Assembly: GCA_012295275.1 (NCBI GenBank)
Contig: CM022679.1
Coordinates: 30,937,654 to 30,999,653, forward strand
DNA length: 62,000 nt
Direction of reading: 5' to 3'
From: Chrysomallon squamiferum
Lineage: Eukaryota; Mollusca; Gastropoda; Neomphalida; Peltospiridae
Part shown: in pieces, positions 1 to 13,889 of the stretch
How the letters are laid out: every line of letters starts with the position of its first letter
Numbering within the stretch: the first letter of the stretch is position 1
Made by a program: the position numbers and the translations under genes
The notes under the pieces: model-generated
Told to the model about the DNA's origin: nothing
The model's input: the letters and a program-made list of their open reading frames with translations, nothing else
Databases searched by the model: none

Positions 1-526
1 GACGTCTGTTAACAGATTTTTTTACATTTTAGTTATTACTGAGCATCCATATCTTATATAATAATAATAATAAAAATAATAATTGTAATTATAATAATAT
101 TCTTGTACTAATGATGTTACATATTTTCTTTTTCTTTCATTTTTCCTTTTTCTTTCTTTCTCTTTCTAGCTATCTCTTTATTTTTTTGCAAGGAGACATT
201 TTCACTACGTCATTAATTGTCTGACTTCTTTTGTGTTATTGCCAGTTCCAACCTGAGCCTCACAAATTGTTTATCAAAGATCTGAGTATTTGTTTTTCTG
301 TGTAAAGGGTGCATGCAGAATATCTCTTGTTGGTAATTAAAATGAAAGAAAAGCTAGTCAATGATGGCAAAGAATGTTGTCTCTTGTTTATGTGATCCTT
401 AATTATAATCACACATTATCCCATGTTACCACAGATAAATAATGCCACTGAGAGAATTGTTAAACACAATATTTTTTACTTTACTGGTTGTATTATTAAT
501 TAATTAATTATTATTATTATTAATTA

Positions 527-574
<48 letters not shown>

Positions 575-1423
575 TTTATTATTTAGGTGTGTTTAGTCAC
601 ATAGCCTTGACTGATTTTCCAAAATTCTTATCAGTGTAAATGTTACCTTTTTTTCCTCTGTATTTTCTTCTCTCTTTTCTCTATCTCAGTCTTTCTGCCT
701 GTCTGTCTATCTGTCTCTCTGTCTTCCTGTCTGTCTCACTCACTCACTCACTCACTCACTTTCAATTTAGCCAAATCTTCCAGAGAATGAATCCATGTTA
801 TTAATGTGATGATTGCTACAGTTTGTTCAGCGAAGCAGACGTCAGAAATGGTCAATACATTTCTCATTTATTCTGTACCAGTAAACTGGACAATACACTT
901 ATTAGTTTCAGTTCACAAAAGTTTGTTCTATCTTAAGAGCAAATGCTGTAGTCTTTTGTGGCCAATTACAGAGCACTTCCTTGACTCGGAATTGGACCAA
1001 TTAGCACACAGAAGCAGATTAGAATCTGTTTATTTCAGTACCCTAAACGATTTATTTTATTGTACTAAATGACTTATTTCATTATACTAAATGACTTATT
1101 TCAGTATATTAAATGACTTATTTCAGTATGCTAATTGACTTATTTCAGTATGCTAATTGACTTATTTCAGTAAAGTAAATGACTTATTTCAGTACCCTAA
1201 ATGATTTATTTTATTGTACTAAATGACTTGTTTATTTCAGTATATTAAATGACTTATTTCAGTATGCTAAACAACTTATTTCAGTATATTAAATGACTTA
1301 TTTCAGTATGCTAAATGACTTATTTCAGTATATTAAATGACATTTCATTATACTAAATGACTTATTTCAGTATGCTAAATGACTTATTTCAGTATATTAA
1401 ATGACATATCTGTTCACTTTCAG
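1..1423. other. Intron or upstream region of the caspase gene
   Basis: No coding exon could be recognised. It holds a (TTA)/(TTAA) microsatellite at about 490-583, a CTGT/CACT-rich pyrimidine stretch at 690-762, and a 22-bp minisatellite at about 1026-1405 (separate entry). The first caspase exon opens at a TTTCAG acceptor at 1418-1423. An 88-codon open frame at 806-1072 has no caspase-like content. The start codon and prodomain are probably left of the window. Confidence 0.6.
1026..1405 (+). repeat. 22-bp minisatellite carrying TTATTTCAG
   Basis: Tandem, slightly diverged units of about 22 bp built around AAATGACTTATTTCAGTAT. I count 13 copies of TTATTTCAG, a 3' splice-acceptor-like string in the sense direction. 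The block ends about 20 bases before the true acceptor of the first visible caspase exon (TTCACTTTCAG, exon from 1424). Unit variants differ mainly in the four bases after CAGTA. Confidence 0.85.
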
Positions 1424-2722
1424 TGCCGACACTAAGAATGTTCGACCAGGTGCACCCTCGGAGCCTAACGAGTACAACTTCAACTTCAAACGTCGTGGCC
1501 TCTTCCTCATCATCAACAACAAACACTTCGACAGCTCCACGGGTCAGATGATGCGAGAAGGCACTGACGTTGACGCTGAGCGACTGGAGGAACGCTTTCA
1601 GGACATGGGCTTTGAAGTGAAGCGATACGACGATGTGACGCGCTCCAAGATGACATCACTCATGTATGATGGTGAGTAAAGGTGGTGCGCAGTGTGGCAG
1701 TCACGTTATGTGTGTAAATGTTTATGTTGTGTGGAAAAAAGGGGATTTTGATGATGACGTAAAAACGAATATTGTGTGGACATTCTGGTTTCACAAAGTG
1801 TTTTTTTTTTGTAAATAATGTAAAATTTTATATTGTGTGGAAAATACATTAGTTTGGAAAACAAAAATTTATGTGTAATGATGGTAAATATATGTAAAAT
1901 ATAATTACTTTTGTTGTTTATATTTATGTGAGCATCTGCAAAAACATACAAACATCTATATCATTATCTGTGAGACATTTCAAATATTATTTAAGGCTGG
2001 AACTGTTAGATTACATTTTATACTATGACAGAACTGTGATAAATTATGTAATGTAGTTCTAAGCATTCAATCATTTATACATTATAAATATAAAACTTTT
2101 ACCAGAGTCCTCACAGTATCACAAGATGATGTTACTGTGTGGATTGAGAATCGATTATTGGTATCATCTTCATCTGTGTATCTCTTTCTGTGTATGCAAA
2201 ACATGAAATTAATGTACATCAGTCAGTGACATTTTTTCATTTTTATTTTTCAAAAGAAACGTCTATTAATGTTTTGGTGAAAATGAGTTGAAACTAGGGC
2301 AGACATTTTAATTATGGAAGTCTGTGAATTTCAATCTGACTGGAATACAGCTCTCTGGGGAGTTGTCTGGGTACACAAAGATAAATGTGTAAAATGTCAA
2401 AGGTGGATATAACATTCTACAGATACAGTTTCTGAAGATGAGAGAGAGACACACACACACACATGCACACACATAATGATATAGAAACACACACACACAG
2501 ACAAAGATTAAATATAAACATTTTTTTTTTTGTAAAAACAAAATCAGCAAAAACAAGGTAGAAAGACTTTGGAAAAAAAATTAAGTCAAAAACAATTTAT
2601 CTATTTTCTTTCTTTCTTGCTTTGTTTGTTTGTTTCTTTCTTTCTTACTTTCTTCTTTCTTTCATTCTTCTTTCTTTTATTTTTTCTATCTTTCATTCTT
2701 TCTTTCTTCTTTCTCACTTTCT

Positions 2723-2753
<31 letters not shown>

Positions 2754-4435
2754 CCTTCCCTTTTTAACTGCAATTATGTTTTTCCAGCCCACTCTCCACC
2801 CTCCTCACCTCAAAATACTCTCTGGACAGTCTCTGCTTCCAAACTGACTTCCTTTTGTTTCTTTATTCCAAAATATTTCTAAAGAAAAATAAAATCTCAT
2901 TGCACAGGTTTTCCCTACTGGCAGTCATAAATAAGCCATAGAAAGTAGACTTATCAAAATGTATACATTGCACAGAGGCAGACATTTAGCAGAGCAGTGA
3001 TAGATGGTTTCTGAAGAAAGACTTTGATGGTATACGACTTGATTTTCTACAAAAATCCATACAGCCAAACATTGTGTCAGTTTATCATGAAAAATGACGA
3101 TCGTTATGATATCATAGTGTGCAGCTTAATATCCTTTCATAACATATAAGTGTGTATATCCGTATAGCTAATTAATTAGCTTTGTAGTTCTTTATGGAGG
3201 TAACAAAAAAAAAGATAAATAAATAAAGATAAAGAAGAAAAAAAAAAGATTAAAGAGAAATTAAACATAAACTAAAAACAGTGCTTAAATTGATTTATGT
3301 AATCCAAGTCTATTATTGAAATCAAGAGAGAGTATAAAAAAAAAAAAAAAAAAAACATTTCAGTTTGCCATGATATAGCTCAATACATTCAACTCTTAGG
3401 TGGTTGCAGGAAAAACAAAAAAGGAAAAAAAAAAAAAAAAAAAAAAAAAGATTGGAATGTGGAACACATTAACATGGTTTAAATGGAAAAGAAAAAAGCC
3501 CAGGAACTAATGTAATAAAAGCTGTAAAAACAAAAACATCAAATACTGTGTTTCTGCGGTGAATACATCTACAACCTCTGTTATAGCTACTGTTGCTGTA
3601 ATTGCAAATAGTATTACTGCTACTACTACTACTACATACTATTACTACATACTACTACTGCTACTACACACTAATACTAATACAACACACACACTATTAC
3701 TATTGCAATTACTACACTACTGCTACTTCTACTACTGTTATAACTAGTAATACTACAACCATTACTGTCAGTCCACTTTTCTTTTTTTTTTTTCTAAATA
3801 ATAACCTAGCACAAATTTTCAAAAGCCATGGAATGTGCTATCCTGTTTCTAAGAAATATATGTTACAGGGAATATGCATAACACCTGCAATTTTCATGTA
3901 TTATGTGTAATGCCTAATTCATTCAGGAATTATGTTTAATAACAGAAAATAATTCACAATAACTTAAATTTACTTACTTCTTTTAATAAATATATTCCCT
4001 GAAATTGTTTGACCTTGTACTGTATTGTTGTAATTAAATTGCCCAGTCTTCATGAAAACAGTAAATACAGTTTGAATTAAGTAATGAGAAGGCAATTGTT
4101 TGAGAGTCAAGAAGCAAAAACTAAAGTATAGGAGAATAGTTTATCTTCTGCTAATCACTATTATTAGTAAGCATCTGATAATAGAAATACAAGTAATGTT
4201 AATTAAGTTTGTGTTGTGATCAGAATTTGAGTAACTTTTACTTGCATTATCCATTACAATTCAGTGTTCCCATCCTCTTTGTAACATACATAAAATATTT
4301 AAATTCTTTACTTTTTTTTGACAAATGTTACTTGTGAATGGTGAAGAAATATTAACATATTAAAGAAAATATTAAAAGTAAATTAGTTATACATTTATTT
4401 ATTTATTTATTTATTTGTTTATTTATTTATTATTA

Positions 4436-4485
<50 letters not shown>

Positions 4486-6648
4486 CATTTTTTTTTGTTT
4501 TTTGTTATTGTTATTATTTTTTTAATTCTCACAACTATGAAAAATGAATATTAACTTATCCAGATAAAACATGATATTAAAAGAGAGAATAAACCAATGG
4601 TAATGTTTGACAACAGTTCTTATTTTGGCATTTAAAACTGGAATGACATGCTGTGTGCTTTACCAACTGATTTAACAATGCTTTTACACACAGTGAAACC
4701 TTGTCCACCACAAGTGGATTCAGTCTGAAAGTTTGGCTTTAAGGTTTCATCACTGCCTGGCTTCCATTCATTCTTGTTTCAAACAAGTTAGCTGAGGGTG
4801 TGAAATAATGAGGTATTCCGAATTTACATAACAAATATTTTCAACTGCTGAAATAATTGTCTACTCCTTATTATTACATCAGAGAACAAGTAGCATTTGT
4901 CAAAAAAATTGTCTGGTCTTTATTTATTCAATGAAGAATCTACATATTTTATCTGTGTTACTAAGAGGATGGGAGAAGTGAATTGTAGTGGTACAGATAA
5001 AACAGTTCAGGGAAGATGCATAAAATAACAGACTGAAAAATCAAGTATTATGTATATTATGAAATGTTTAGTGATTAATTCTGAGTGAATCAGACACTGC
5101 ATATAGAACCTGAAAATATGGTAAGAAATGTTCTCTATAATATATGTGTGTCTATATCCTTATCTACAGATATATATATATGAATTAGAATTACAAATTG
5201 ATTAATTCTAGTGAGCTAAAGACAGAAAGTTTATTGGTATATTGTGTTATAATATCCAAGTAAATTGCTTTGACATTCACTTACCAATGATGGAAAGTTA
5301 GTCAATGTGATCTCGTGGTGCCATTAAACCAAACAAACTTTATTTTAACAAAATACTAAAAAAGACAGAGGAACAAAACCGCTTAATGTTACAATTTCTC
5401 TAAATCATTAAAATATAAAATGTGTTATTCAGACCACACCAAGAAATGAAGTAAAAATGAAACTGATAAAATGGAAGATTAACCCAGAATAGTAAAGTTT
5501 CAGTTCCATTAAAATGTCAGGTTGATGAGTTGTGTCACCTGATTCCTGTTACTGTCTGATATGCCTCATAGATTGTGTTTCAGTATGAAGATTAGGTTGA
5601 AATTTGTATTTAGTATTATTGTTGTTTCTGGATTTGTTTTGTTTGTTTTTGTTGTTGTTGTTGTTGAAGTTTTAAAACAAATCTGGGGTGAATTCAGCAA
5701 ACTGTTTGTTAGAGGTGTGTGTGTCATGAAATCAATACATATTGATTACTTATTGAAAATACTGGTGTCATTAATGCTTTTGAAATACAAACCAAATGAG
5801 ATTTTTAACTTTTAATAGGTTTTTGTGTGTATCTGTTGCTGTTTTCTGTCAGTCTGTATTTTTTTCTATCTGTCTATCTGTCTTTCTGTAAGTGCATCAG
5901 TCTGTGTGTTTGTGTATGTGTGCATGTCTCTCTGTCAACATATCCACTGGTCTGTATGTCTCTGTGTGTATATTATTCTTATTACCATTATTGTGTTCTA
6001 AATGATAAAACAACAACACAGCATGAAATATGTTCATCTTTTATTTTTGATGTTTTTTGGTTTTTTTTTTAATTTTCTTCACCTAACAGGGTAAAACATG
6101 TAACATTCTGAAATATGTTTCTTAACAACTTAATGGGGATAACAGCCTGATAAAGATAATGGATTTTAAATGAAAACATAAAACTTCCCATTATTCTTCG
6201 GTTACCATGGAAGAAAACTATTCTTTGCAAAATGTCAACTAAATTTGTTCTCCACTTGACAAGCTGGTCAAATCCGATTCTCTGTCGACGGAAGCCAATG
6301 TCCGAATAATCGTGTCATTTTAATAAAACTCTACAGTCACTGTTCAAGCTCTGCTGCACACTTCCTCCATGTCAGACAGCCGGCTTAATCTGATTGGTTG
6401 AAAACTGGTTTGGTTGTGATACAGATATTTCTTGGAGGATTTTAGCCAATCAATACGTCAGTTGTTTGTTATTAAGCTGGTAATTTTAGATTTTTTTTTT
6501 TTTTTTATCACTTTTCTTGGAAAGCTCTAGATTGTTTTATTTTCTAATTTCTTTTTTCTGTTTTTTTTTCTTTTTTTTTTGTTATTTATTTCTTTTTTCT
6601 TTTTATATTATTATTTATTATTATTATTATTATTCTTTTTTTTTTTGT

Positions 6649-6684
<36 letters not shown>

Positions 6685-7201
6685 TTGAATTCTAAGCCTA
6701 TGATATTTTTTGAAACCCCTTTTGGATATGTATAGTTAAAAAAAAAAAAAAAAATAAACAAACAAACAATTGAAATATATATTTAAAAAAAAAAATTCAT
6801 TAGTTCTTATAGTTAATATTTCAGTTTTGCCACATTTCATCTGTAACTGAATATAATAATTTTTTATTTTTTTTTAGAAAATCAGATAAATTGGATTCAA
6901 AACATAACACCATTAATCATTCCTCTGTTCTCAAATTTCATCTTTGATTTAAAGAAAAAAAGAAGAAAAAGAACATCTTCAAAATAAATTGAATTTGAAA
7001 TCTGTAATGTCAAAATTTAATAAATTCCTTTTGTTAATTTAATATAAATAAAATCAAAGAAAAAGAAAGGAAAGAAAAACAAATGTAATGGAAAGAAATA
7101 AAAAATAAAAAAAATTATTTAATTTATAGAAAAAGTTAAAAAAAAAATTTAACAATTAAAGAATATTAAAACAAAATAAAATAAATTAATAAAACGGTAA
7201 C

Positions 7202-7282
<81 letters not shown>

Positions 7283-10200
7283 CAATAATAATAATAAAAA
7301 ATAATAATAATAATAATAATAATAAAAAATCTTAATGCCAGCTGTTCCTGACATTTTCATCAAAACTGAAAAACATTAATTCTCTTCCAGGAATGACTGT
7401 TTGAATATTTGTGTGATAACATGCCAAAGTAGATTAATATTTGTAGCTATCATTAATCACATTCAGGATTATTATTCTTAATTAACAGACAGGGAACTTT
7501 ATCTGCACATTTATATAGGCAAGAAAAGTCTTTAATGAACAGACATTAATTTTTGATACATCGTAGACCATGATATTTGATGAAACATAAATGATGTTTT
7601 TTTTTATAAAACTTAAATGGTAATTTTTGATAAACCAGAGAAAATGATCTTTGATAAAACATAGACAATGATCTTTGATAAAACATAGAAAATGATCTTT
7701 GATAAAACATAGACAATGATCTTTGCTAAAGTATGAATCTGACTTTTGATGAACCACTGGCCATCATGTTAGATCATCAGAAAACCCCCCATAAAAACAA
7801 TGATCTTTGATAAACCAGTCAAATAACTCTGTTGTTATAGTTTTTATTACTGATGTTAATGTAATTGTTATTAATGTCCTTCTTACAATTGTTGTTATTA
7901 TTTCTGTTGTTGTTGCTGCTGCTGCTGTTGCTATTGTTTGATGTCTCTCATTATATGTGGGTGTATATTTAACAAGATCAAGAGAAAATGAAAAACTGAA
8001 GCAGTAAGGAAAGTAATTGGAAGAGGGAATGAGAAGTAACAGATGATGTAAAGGTTGATGCAGTGAAACTGACTGTATGAGTGATGATGACATGCATGTG
8101 TGACTAAGTGAACTGCTTGTTAACCACAGAAATAATGTACACCCACAGACACTCTTCATCTCTGTCTACTGCAGGTGTAGCATCACCCACACAGATTAGA
8201 TCTTATTTTTGTCCTGTTCAGAAGCATGTATACAGGCACTGGGACACCAGTACACAAATACACACACACACAAGTGCACATACACACAAAGACATGTGTA
8301 TGTGTGTGTGTGTGTAAGTGTGCGTGTTTATATATTTTGATAAATAGATTGACAAATGAATGAATGGATAGATAAACTGACAGACAGACAGACAGATAAA
8401 CAGATAGATAGATAGATATAAATGTAGATAAGATCTTATTCAAATGTCTTTCAGAGAAGCAGGACACACACATACAGACACCCAAACATACAGAGAGAGC
8501 GATAGAGGGAAATACACACACAAAGATAACATATAGATGCATACATACAATTACTTACACCTAATACACCTAAACAGTTTGCACACAATAACATATATAA
8601 ATTCAAAACCAAGATATTACTCTGAAATAATCTCAAACACACAACACTCTGAATCTAAAAGTCTTTTATTTTATTTTTTTTTATTTTTCGTTATTTCTTA
8701 AGCCTGATTCTCATACTCTATATTTCAGTAATAACAGAATAGTTAGCTACAAAAAAAGAAACTCATGATGTAATTAAGTTTTCTTCTCTTGCAGCTGCTG
8801 CCTACGATCACTCGAATGCTGACTGTTTTGGCTGTGCTATTCTGAGTCACGGAGTTGAGGGACGAATCTACGCGACAGACGGCTACATGTCCCTTGAACT
8901 CCTTGTTGTACCTTTCAAAGGTGACCGCTGTCCATCCCTCATTGGCAAACCAAAGCTGTTTTTCTTACAGGTAATTTCACAGCTTAACATTTTGGGGACA
9001 CTCTGTCTTAAAGGGGAGAAAGAAAAAGAGATGATTGTTCAAAGAATTGTAAAAAAAAAAAAAAATTATGTACCAATTTCTTCTGACTTTGCATAAATTC
9101 TCCCCACTGTTTTTACTAAGTTGGGAAATGCAGATGTATGTGTCCAAGTAATAACCCCTGAAGTAGATATTTCTGTGATAAGTAAGAACAGATAATGTGA
9201 ATTTCTAAAATCATGGGATTTTTTGTATAAAAAATAAAATTTATTTTTATTAATTTATTTTTTATATAAAGTCCTAATGGATATAATATTAAAAGATGGG
9301 GTAAAAATACATTGTTAACAGCTGAATCAGTGTTTTTAATGATTTTATTTTCAAAACTGAAAAAAAACTTTATCTTTAGAAATTGTTTTTCGTGAAGCTG
9401 GTCACATGTTTCTTTTAGCAAATCAGACTGACATTTCAGCCATGCATACAGTAATCAAAAGTCACTTGCCACTAATCACTACACTGAATGTTCCTGTGTG
9501 TTGTAACTCAGTGGGATTAGTGCTAGTGGATTAGATTTAATCTAGGTTATGTTCAAATGCCATTTCAGACCGAAAAATTGACTCACATTCAGCCAAAACA
9601 AATTCTTGCTAATTACCGAGTAGTATTTCTGGCTTTATATAAAAATCTGGTTATGGTTAAAAGGTTTTTTTTATTAGTTTTTATTTTTAAATCAGATTGC
9701 ATGTAAATCTTATTTTGATTAAAATGCCTTATCGTTGTAGCAAAAACATCAATGTTGATTGTTGTACAAAATGTTTGAGCTCTGTTTATTCAAGATTGGA
9801 TTTTTTCTTCTGTTTTGTTAAAATTAGGTTAGAGGTATATGTCAGTTTTAACTAATAGCATCTGCTGGGGAAACACAAATGTGATTATAAATTTACTTGA
9901 TGTATACTGTTTGACATGAAACCAGAAGGAATGCAGTGAAACAGCTTCTATTTATTTTTCTGAAATAAATGTCACCCACACACATACCCACAGATATATA
10001 TATATAAGCACATATAGAGACACATACAGATATGCACAGATACATAATCAGATATACAGACATTGACATATATATAGAAATACACAGACACAAACTCAGA
10101 CACATATTCAGACACACACAAAGCCACACTCTCACACACACAGAGAATTCTAAATAATCATTTATGTATTTATATAAGCACATTGTCAAAACTAGTCATT

Positions 10201-10706
10201 GGTCAATGGTTGGAACTGGAAATGGGAGAACTGTTGATGGTTATATCAAGAGTCATCATATCTAACTGCTATAATCACTAAACTATTGACTTTGAATCAC
10301 AACATATACTTTATCATAGCAATCTCCACTTAGCATTGCTGGACACTGACCATTACTGGACATTGACCTTTAACCTCACAGTGATGATTACCAGACCTTT
10401 ATTTAAACTGACGTTTACAGGTATCAGTGCCTCACTGAATGCTAACACATTACAGAATGCAGACCATTACTTGACACTGACCATTACTAAATGCTGACCA
10501 CTGCTGAATAATGATCATTTGCTGGATGTTGACCATTAACTGAACACTGACCAATACAGAATGTTGATCATCACCAAACACTGACCATTAGTGGACATTC
10601 ACCATCAGTACAGAGTATATGATTTACATACTACTCTGGAGAATTTACACCAATCTGATAAAACGCCATCACTGTATGTCTGAATGTGAAAACAAGATCT
10701 GTGTAT

Positions 10707-10752
<46 letters not shown>

Positions 10753-10919
10753 CTGAGTAATAACTAAATTTTAATTTAGAAAAGATGTAAACAAGATGTA
10801 TGTTGATTTTAGTGGATAACCCAAAAAATAAATGCACACACACACTGACACACACACAGACACACAAACATAGAATGTGAAATTGTTATTATTAATACTG
10901 TTGTATTTACTTCTACTAT

Positions 10920-10988
<69 letters not shown>

Positions 10989-13889
10989 ACTACTACTGCT
11001 ACTACTACTACAACACTACTACTACTACTACTACTAGTACCAGGGCCTTCTTAACACCATGCTAATATATCTATATTGTGACTTGCTCTCGATAAATGAA
11101 TAAATATTATTTTATACAGTACTATAAATATTTGTTATTGGAAAATGAATATTTAGCATGTGTTTTACTAAAGACAGTGAACAGTGTTAATGTTTATGGT
11201 GACAAGTGGACATTGTGTAGGTAAGAGCCTTAGAGCACTCCTTTTTCTGAGAGCCTGTAATGTTGTTAAGTCAGCTCTGACCATTAATACTGCTGCTATT
11301 ATCCCATAATCATCATCTCTGTGTCTGTCTCTCTGCCTCCTTCTCTGCCACTCTGTCAAAATTATTATCTGTCTGTCTCTGTGTTTGTCTCTATCTGTCT
11401 GCCTCTGATTCTGACTCTGTTTCCATATCTCCAAAACTACAACAAAAGATCTAAATGATAAATCACACCCATGACAGCATCCATAATAAACCATTGCTGC
11501 AAATAACATTGGACAGAGTTTTCCTTTTTATTGTTATTATTTATTTTTTTTTTTTTTTTTGTAAAAAGCCATTATAACCAGGACTTTCAATAAGACAATC
11601 GATAACCACAGCCACATTACAAGATAATTAAGAATGGGTTTATGCATTCGACTGTTAATCTGGAACGTTTTGTTATTTTGATTTGATCTCCGTAATGTAA
11701 TGAAATAGCATAATGGCTGCTCTGTGTATTCGCTGTAGGCCAGTTGATTCAGTGATTATCTGATGATGAGACTTTTTTTTAACATCAGCAGGTAGATGAT
11801 CACAGCAACAAATAACAATACAAAGCTTGGTGCTGACTTCTGTTAGATTGGTAATCAGCACCTGATTTATATAGGAAAAGTGATAATTGCTGAAATATTA
11901 TTCTCGCTTTCTGTCTCTCCATTTTTCTCTCTCTCAGTCTTTCTTTATTTCTGTCCCTTTCTTTCTGTCTATATTTCTTTCTGTTTATCTTTGTTTCTGC
12001 ATCTCTCGCTGTTCATTGCATATCTGTTTTTAAGATGCTACTACTGTTATTTATTTTACAAGTTAGAGACAGGTTCTGCTGCAGGAATTTAAACTACAGA
12101 TGACTATTACTATAATTTCTATTACTACAATTCTATCTGCTGCTGCTACTACTGCTGCAACTACTACTACTGCTATTACTATTACTATAATTACTAATGC
12201 TACTTCTGCTACTACTGCTGCAACTACTACTGCAACTACTACTACTGCTATTACTATTACTATAATTACTAATGCTACTTCTGCTACTATTGCTACTACT
12301 GCCACTATTCTTCTTCTTCTTCTAAGAATTATAATGCACATACCATTATAACAACTCTAGCCACCAGGAAACCACTGCTACTAAAGCAATCAAAAGCAGC
12401 TTAAAATCAAAACATACAACAAATCTCAAAAATCTTTCCCCTTGATATTTTTAATTTTTAACTTATTTATTTATTTATTTGCTAACATTTTTTTTTTTTT
12501 TTGTTGTTGTTTGGTTTTAAAGGAGCATTACATTTATTTTTGTTTGAAGATATTTTTTATGATTTTATTTCTTCCATTTCATTTGTATTTTTCTTTCTTT
12601 CTTCTTTCTTCCTTCTTTCTTCCTTCCCACATTCTTGCTTTTCTTCTTTCTTCATTTATTTAATTTTTTTTTTTTTTTTTTGTTCTTAACCTTTGAAGTA
12701 ACCAAAACAGGTTATTATCGCACTCATTTTCATCTAGAAAGATACAAAGTCGTAATTACATACATTTTTCTTTTTTCAATACGTCGTTAAGGACTATTTT
12801 ATGTTTTACTCACTTCAGGCTTGTCGAGGATCAAAGATGGATTATGGAGTTGAAGTTTCAGACTCTACGAGTGCCTCATCTAAAGACGAAGATGAAACAG
12901 ACGCATCTAGTACAGTGACCGTCAGGAAAATTCCTATAGAAGCCGATTTCTTATTTGCTTACTCCACAGTGCCAGGTTAGTGTGCAGAAGAATGGGAAAA
13001 ATGGATAGTTGGATGAATGAATAAACAAATGAATGGTTTCAGTATTTTTCTAGGAATGGATATAGGTGTGTCAGATGTGTATGTGAGTGTAATGTGTGTA
13101 GGTGTATTTGCATGTGTATGTATGTGTTTACGTATGTGTGTAGTCTGGCCTGTATATATATATATATATATATTTATTTTTATTTTTATTATTTGTATCC
13201 TTATATGAAAGTATATTTTCTAACTTTATATAAAACAGAATTTTATCAAATTTCATATGAAATGATGTTAAATACAGGGTGATATTATATTATATTATTT
13301 TATCTTCTAATATTGTATATTGCTCCTATAATTCACTATACTGTACTATGTTATACTTACTGCATTGTTTACTGAACTGTACTATACTATGCTATACCAT
13401 ACTATACTATACTATACTATACCATACCATACCATACCATACCATACCATACCATACCATACCATACCATACTATACTATTCTATACTATACTTTATTAA
13501 TGCATTTGTTATATATTGTATTATATTATATCACATATTATATTATACTGTATTATCAGTATTATATATTATTATCACTGTTATATTATTTAATTGTATT
13601 ATATTATAACTCTATGTTACACCACTGTTGTAATGTTTCAGGCTACTACTCATGGAGAAACAACCAGGACGGGTCCTGGTTTATTCAGGCTCTGTGCATC
13701 GTCCTCGAGAATTACGCTACGAAGATGGAACTACTGCACATGCTCACTCACGTCAACAGAATTGTGGCCTACGAGTTTGCGTCGTGCACAGACAAAGAAT
13801 TCACCGACAAGATGAAACAAATGCCTTGTGTTGTGTCCATGTTGACTCGTTACGTGTACTTCAGACACAAGAAACAGGACATTAGATGA
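1424..13889 (+). CDS. Executioner caspase (caspase-3/7-like), 5' incomplete
   Basis: Cysteine protease of apoptosis, cleaving after Asp. Exons: 1424-1671, 8795-8970, 12819-12975, 13642-13889. All junctions are GT-AG, phases agree, and about 275 residues are visible. Large subunit: NNKHF and [10 protein letters not shown] (the Arg of the S1 pocket), then the catalytic His in LSHG, GDRCPSL and GKPKLFFLQ. The catalytic Cys is in QACRG, split between exons 2 and 3. An acidic linker with DEDETD followed by Ala is a likely processing site between subunits. Small subunit: [22 protein letters not shown] (read in two parts), [17 protein letters not shown]; the stop is at 13887-13889. All expected catalytic and S1 residues are present. 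The prodomain and start codon are not seen, so the exact subtype is open. Introns are 7.1, 3.8 and 0.7 kb. Confidence 0.95.
1672..8794 (+). other. Caspase intron, 7.1 kb, repeat-rich
   Basis: No exon is recognisable inside. Low-complexity tracts: CA-rich 2446-2510, CTTT-rich 2605-2755, poly(A) runs near 3338-3355 and 3427-3449, ACT-rich 3610-3750, (TTTA) then (TTA) 4394-4485, T-rich and (TTTA) 6490-6685, (AAT) 7201-7326, a 24-bp minisatellite 7600-7815, and CA/GATA-rich 8260-8420. A more complex segment at 6240-6460 stands out (see findings). Confidence 0.7.
7560..7815. repeat. 24-bp minisatellite in caspase intron
   Basis: Diverged copies built around AATGATCTTTGATAAAACAT, clearest at 7640-7725, with degenerate copies on both sides. 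The minus-strand open frame over it (repeating FIKDH) is a by-product of the repeat, not a gene. Confidence 0.8.
8971..12818 (+). other. Caspase intron, 3.8 kb
   Basis: No exon recognised. Contents: a possible tRNA-derived SINE remnant around 9500-9600, CA/GA-rich 9973-10142, a degenerate repeat 10310-10615, (CA) 10709-10751, (ACT) 10912-11035, ACT-rich DNA with a tandem duplication of about 70 bp at 12115-12300, and pyrimidine-rich 12585-12680. A 33-bp segment at 12061-12093 recurs exactly in the caspase 3' UTR. Confidence 0.65.
10310..10615. repeat. Degenerate tandem repeat rich in CTGACCATTA
   Basis: Many copies of GGACACTGACCATTACT-like strings, with variants such as GAATGTTGATCATCA. Spacing is roughly 17-20 bp with irregular indels. 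It lies deep inside an intron and has no coding potential. Confidence 0.7.
13383..13500 (+). repeat. Pentanucleotide ACTAT/ACCAT microsatellite
   Basis: A TACTA-type pentanucleotide run with a homogeneous ACCAT block in the middle (about 13418-13470), flanked by ACTAT copies. It lies in the last caspase intron, about 140 bp before the final exon. Confidence 0.9.

Noticed and set aside
806-1072. 88-codon open frame upstream of the caspase exon, as a prodomain exon
   Set aside because: No CARD, DED or caspase-like sequence and no convincing donor; probably chance.
7166-7363. Poly-Leu and poly-Tyr open frame, and similar ones at 10877-11065, 33370-33690, 40545-40751, 51808-52175, 53181-53420 and 59313-59540
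   Set aside because: Translations of trinucleotide runs; parts of two only overlap real DSL exons.
12063-12351. Ile/Thr- or Val/Ala-rich open frames on both strands
   Set aside because: Trinucleotide (ACT/GCT) tract inside a caspase intron.
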